Of a DNA stretch of 64,000 nt, positions 60,351 to 64,000 are shown in pieces. Made by a program: the position numbers and the translations under genes. The stretch comes from Lepas anatifera (Eukaryota > Arthropoda > Thecostraca > Lepadidae): NCBI GenBank assembly GCA_034440635.1, contig JAOTON010001575.1, forward strand, positions 670,501 to 734,500, given 5' to 3'. The notes beneath the pieces were generated by a model, which worked only from the letters and a program-made list of their open reading frames with translations, did not search any database and was not told the DNA's origin. Position 1 is the stretch's first letter. Each line of letters starts with the position of its first letter.

Positions 60351-62085
60351 CTGTTCAGAAGACCTTAAAAAAATTATGGTGGAGCTTACAACACCAATCC
60401 AACATGGACCATCCCCAAAATGCATTGAAATAATTACTTGAACTTAAACCCCACACTGAATAAATACCTCTGAATATTTATCTCTTCATTCTAAACATGT
60501 GTTGTGTTTGCAATGTGCTGCACCTGAATACATGTATGGAAGTAAGTACAGCCCCTTGCCATTGCATCCATACACACTAGGCTCAGAAATTTTTGTTCTA
60601 GTGTGAGCAAACTACTGTTTGCAGAATCATAATTCAGCATCCAGCTTGTGTGTTTTGAACCTAGCTACTGATAATGTGCCCACTAATACTCAAGAGCCTC
60701 ATGTTTTAGAAACTAATAGCAAAACACTAAATTGGCACAGGACAACCATCGGAAATGTTTTCTGCAAATTATTTTTAAATTATGAACCAGAAACCCAATT
60801 TTAGGGACAATATATAAAGCCAAGGGCAAGACCCACATGCTGTATATTTCATTGTGACCTAGGGAGCAATAGTGGCCCAGAATTTAGCCAAAACCTGTCC
60901 AACCTACTACCTAGTATGTACAGATTCAATTACAGGGGCTGTACACCAACTGGGACCATTAACGAACACATACTGGTCATTTATACCCAGAAGCCTGGAA
61001 CCAGGCTTTAAATAGCAGTTATAACTTTCACATCCACTTGGCCTAGCTGACCAATCACTTTATGATACTCATATATGTGAAAGAACCCTCATGGACAATC
61101 TAGAAAAATCCAGAACTATGAAATAACTGTTCTTAAAATTAGAATGACCAGCATAACTGGAAATTGAGCATACTACACCCATTATTATGCACCGTATAAA
61201 GCCAAAAGTAACATTCATATAATAAATTTGGCCAAGCTAATTTCAGATCAACAAATAGTATAAACTTCAGACCACTATCACGCCTTTACCTTGGTTACCT
61301 ACCAATGGGAAGAAATACTTCGCATCACCCCTGCTCCTGATGCTCTTGTTGTTTGTGTTCGCGGTGTTGATGCTACTATAACAACTTGTACTGGAAGAAC
61401 CAAGTACACGGTTCCTTTAGATACCAAGAGGATGTAATCCAGCCTTGAGTATGATAATGCACGCGAGAACAGCAGCGCGTGTTTACTGCCTTGTGATTTT
61501 TTTGGTGGAAGATGACTGAATCTTCCGGCAAAGGTCTGCGCCACAAATGAGTAAAAATACGCTTGTGTTCCAAAAGAGCTTTGAGAGTAGAAAACTACAA
61601 CTTGACGTGCTTTAATTTTCCTACTCTCTTTTGTCAGCTTCAATGCGCTTATCATGAAGCAAGAAATATGCTATGTTGGAATATAATTATTCTTACCTCA
61701 TTTGTAAATTTTTTAATTTTTTTCGGCAAGAGCTTTGCTTTGGGCAAGAGACGTAGGGGAAGCTCTGGACTCTGAAGTCAAAGGTTGGTGAAATGTTTTG
61801 AGTGGTCAAGAGTCATGGACATGGTTAATGACTTTGAGTATATACAATTCGAGCCCCTCCCGCAATATATAGAACACCATCACCATTACTCTATTGCCTT
61901 GATAGAACACCATATATGGTGTATATGCCCCCTTCAAGAGCAAGGGCGGTCCGTGGTGTCACTTCACGAGGACGTAGGGATGTTTCCACTGCGGGGTATT
62001 GACATTCTAAATTTTCGATGTTTTCATGCAAATGTGAAAGATCAAGGCGAATTCAACCCTCTACTACCCTGAATTCAACTACGTT
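60351..62085. other. No gene recognised
   Basis: AT-rich DNA. A 118-codon minus-strand frame at 61299-61655 has no recognisable domain and no conserved-looking motif. Confidence 0.4.
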
Positions 62086-62093
62086 CCATATGT

Positions 62094-62255
62094 CATAGGC
62101 GGATCCAGCATTGCCAATCGGGGGAGGGGGTGGCCCAGCTTACCAGGGGAGGGCGCCACATTTGGCCGTGAAACTTATCGGGGTAGCAAATTGTATCGGC
62201 GAGTGCCCATTTTCGCATCCTGGGGGGGGGTGGAAAACGACATTTCAGGGGGCCG
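62094..62255. mobile_element. Probable hAT-like MITE fragment
   Basis: Left end CATAGGCGGATCCAGCATT and G-rich interior as in the family at 23259. CCATATGT occurs at 62086-62093 and 62256-62263 and could be the target duplication, but the right inverted repeat is weak. Confidence 0.5.
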
Positions 62256-62785
62256 CCATATGTGTTGAACAGCTTATAGGGAATCGTTAATGTAACCCTT
62301 GATAGGGTGTATAGTTAGAATTGTATTATTATTACCTGAATCAGGTGGGCTCAGTAAGCTCAGCTTCAGATCCAGTCGTCAGGTGGCGAGCTGTGCTGCT
62401 GTATAGGTGGCAGCAGGTATCTGGAGGTTATCGCTTTTTGTGAAATAGTTATGATGCGACCATGGTACTGGCATACCCGCGTGGAAGCCGCTTGAGCACA
62501 AATAAAGTCAGTTGTTGCATTGAGTAGGTACCTGATACTTGTACAGCGGCTGAATACAGGGATCAGAGGTAAAGTAAGGCCGCATAGATTCGCGAAGGGA
62601 AACCTACGAATATGGCTCGGTAGGTATGGGATCGGCCCAGCGTGGAATGTATTTTTGAAAATCATTCAGGGTGCTCGGTTTTTAAGCAATTCCAACTGCT
62701 AAATAACAAGGACATGTATTAATTTTTATTTATTTCAGACCTCACCGGATATTTTGATTTAAGTATAACTTTGAAGATATCCGGC

Positions 62786-62931
62786 CAGGGACGTAGGAAC
62801 AGGGGTCAGGGCAGCTGCCCCCTCCCCAACTTTCATGATTCTTAGCCATTAACCCTATGGTGTTGACTGGAAAGAAATGACTTGAAAATTCCTGCTGCCT
62901 CCCAACTTTGAATATAGTTCCAACGCTCCTG
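62786..62931. mobile_element. hAT-like MITE (CAGGGACG ends)
   Basis: 146-bp element with inverted ends CAGGGACGTAGGAAC and CAGGAGCGTTGGAAC. The flanks TATCCGGC (62778-62785) and TATCCGAC (62932-62939) match at 7 of 8 bases. Confidence 0.65.
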
Positions 62932-63884
62932 TATCCGACCACCCCTAGTGAAACCTGACAGTAATGGTAAAGCATTGTTTGCATTTTGATGTCTTTTTCC
63001 TTTTTTAATGACTGAAAGGATTTTAAAAAGTTTTTAAAAGGCCAGTGTAAAAATACATTAAAACACATTAAGCAGTGTCCTATGGGGCGTCGCCACTACC
63101 TCCGGCCCCTGACCGGCCGGCCCCTGATTCCCCTAATTTTCCGGTCCCGGTGGTCCGGGTCCGGCCCCCTTGGCTGCCTAGTCGTACTCCCCTCCCGGTT
63201 TTTCATCCTGGTGTGGCGACCCCCCATGTGGGAAGTTTGATTAAGAATGATGAAACCCGAATTCCCCACGGTTGTTTAAGGTGCGGCAACGATGGAATTT
63301 GACCATGTGGGAACAACCCGGTTTCGCTTTGTATGGTCTTGATTACCGGTGGGTGATGGACACTGGGGATAGTCCCAAGTGATTGTATGTAAATGGCACG
63401 TAACCATGAGTGCGATAATTCTATCTGGGGGTCTGGCTCTGGGCTGTCGATGACCGGGATGGGGGCGAATTTTGGGCATATTGGGTGCTGGAAAGCGCTA
63501 AAGACGGTGCACTTCAACACATTTACGCAAGTCCACGCAATTAAGGGAAGAAAATAGGAAACATCTTGTTCAAGTCCCAAACTTTGTTTCTGGACCTTCC
63601 CCTGAGCCACGAGTCTTAGGACACCCTAATCATTTTCAAAGATCTATGCCCCTGGCCCTCACACAGACCCATCAAACTAGTTAAAACTAATTCAAAGTCC
63701 TGAAAATGAAATCAAATAAGATATTAAGGATCGTTTGACACAAACTCGACCTTTCATTGACATTGAGGGTGCGTCGACACCCCCCCCCCCACCCAAGATA
63801 AAGGAGATAAGAATCCGCGTCCCTGGCCGTGGCGGATCCAGGATTTGAGTTGGGAAGGTTACCGTAGAAGGTCCCAACTGAGCG

Positions 63885-64000
63885 GAGAGTTTGGTGGACG
63901 ATGGGGGGAGAGAAGCTCTTCAAATTCGGCCAGGCGGCCGATGATTCCTGCCTCGCATGTGGTGAGCCGGGCTCCGTAGAACACCTACTAACGGAGTGCC
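63885..64000 (+). mobile_element. Non-LTR retroelement fragment running off the window
   Basis: The frame to the window end reads KLFKFGQAADDSCLACGEPG, then VEHLLTEC. A CxxC followed by VEHLLxEC is the zinc-knuckle end of many non-LTR retrotransposon ORF2 proteins (zf-RVT). It continues beyond 64000. A one-sided GGCGGATCCAGG end of the hAT MITE family lies just before it at about 63831. Confidence 0.5.

Overview
This is a eukaryotic, almost certainly arthropod, window. Evidence: a gustatory-receptor-family gene with the arthropod TYxxxxxQF end motif, a two-domain group III (Cht7-type) chitinase with a peritrophin-type chitin-binding domain, long GT-AG introns (one of nearly 13 kb), and many SINEs and DNA-transposon relics. 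Intron sizes and repeat load suggest a non-insect lineage such as a crustacean, but the species cannot be told from the sequence.

Layout. 1-2.3 kb: an intronless gustatory-receptor-like gene on the minus strand. 2.3-10.6 kb: repeats with no recognised gene. 10.6-12.2 kb: the last three exons of an unidentified single-pass membrane protein (+). 12.7-13.9 kb: degenerate minisatellites. 14.5-43.6 kb: the chitinase gene (+). I rebuilt it as 14 coding exons plus a start-codon exon, 1,458 residues, with every junction GT-AG and the frame kept to the stop codon. 43.6-46.0 kb: a tail-to-tail gap with a hAT-like MITE. 46.0-57.0 kb: a complete NPLOC4/Npl4 gene (-), 15 coding exons and 618 residues, ending in an NZF zinc finger. 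57-64 kb: transposon relics, including two non-LTR retroelement fragments.

Three things stand out. (1) Six copies of TTAA-flanked, piggyBac-like non-autonomous elements are packed with nuclear-receptor half-sites (AGGTCA/TGACCT, about 13-20 each). Five of the six contain direct repeats spaced by four bases (DR4, exact 10-bp period). Four copies lie inside chitinase introns; chitinases of this kind are moulting genes in arthropods. (2) Three exon boundaries have become short tandem arrays that copy the splice site itself: the acceptors of chitinase exons starting at 36359 and 41914, and the donor of NPLOC4 ending at 46897. Most intact chitinase decoys lead to early stop codons or a shifted frame. 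(3) In both long genes the best start codon is the last three bases of an exon (ATG followed directly by GTAAG).

The second GH18 domain of the chitinase has lost the SxGGW tryptophan, the third Asp of DxxDxDxE and the MxYD tyrosine, so it is probably not a normal hydrolase, while the first domain looks fully active. All functional statements rest on motifs read by eye; no database search was possible.
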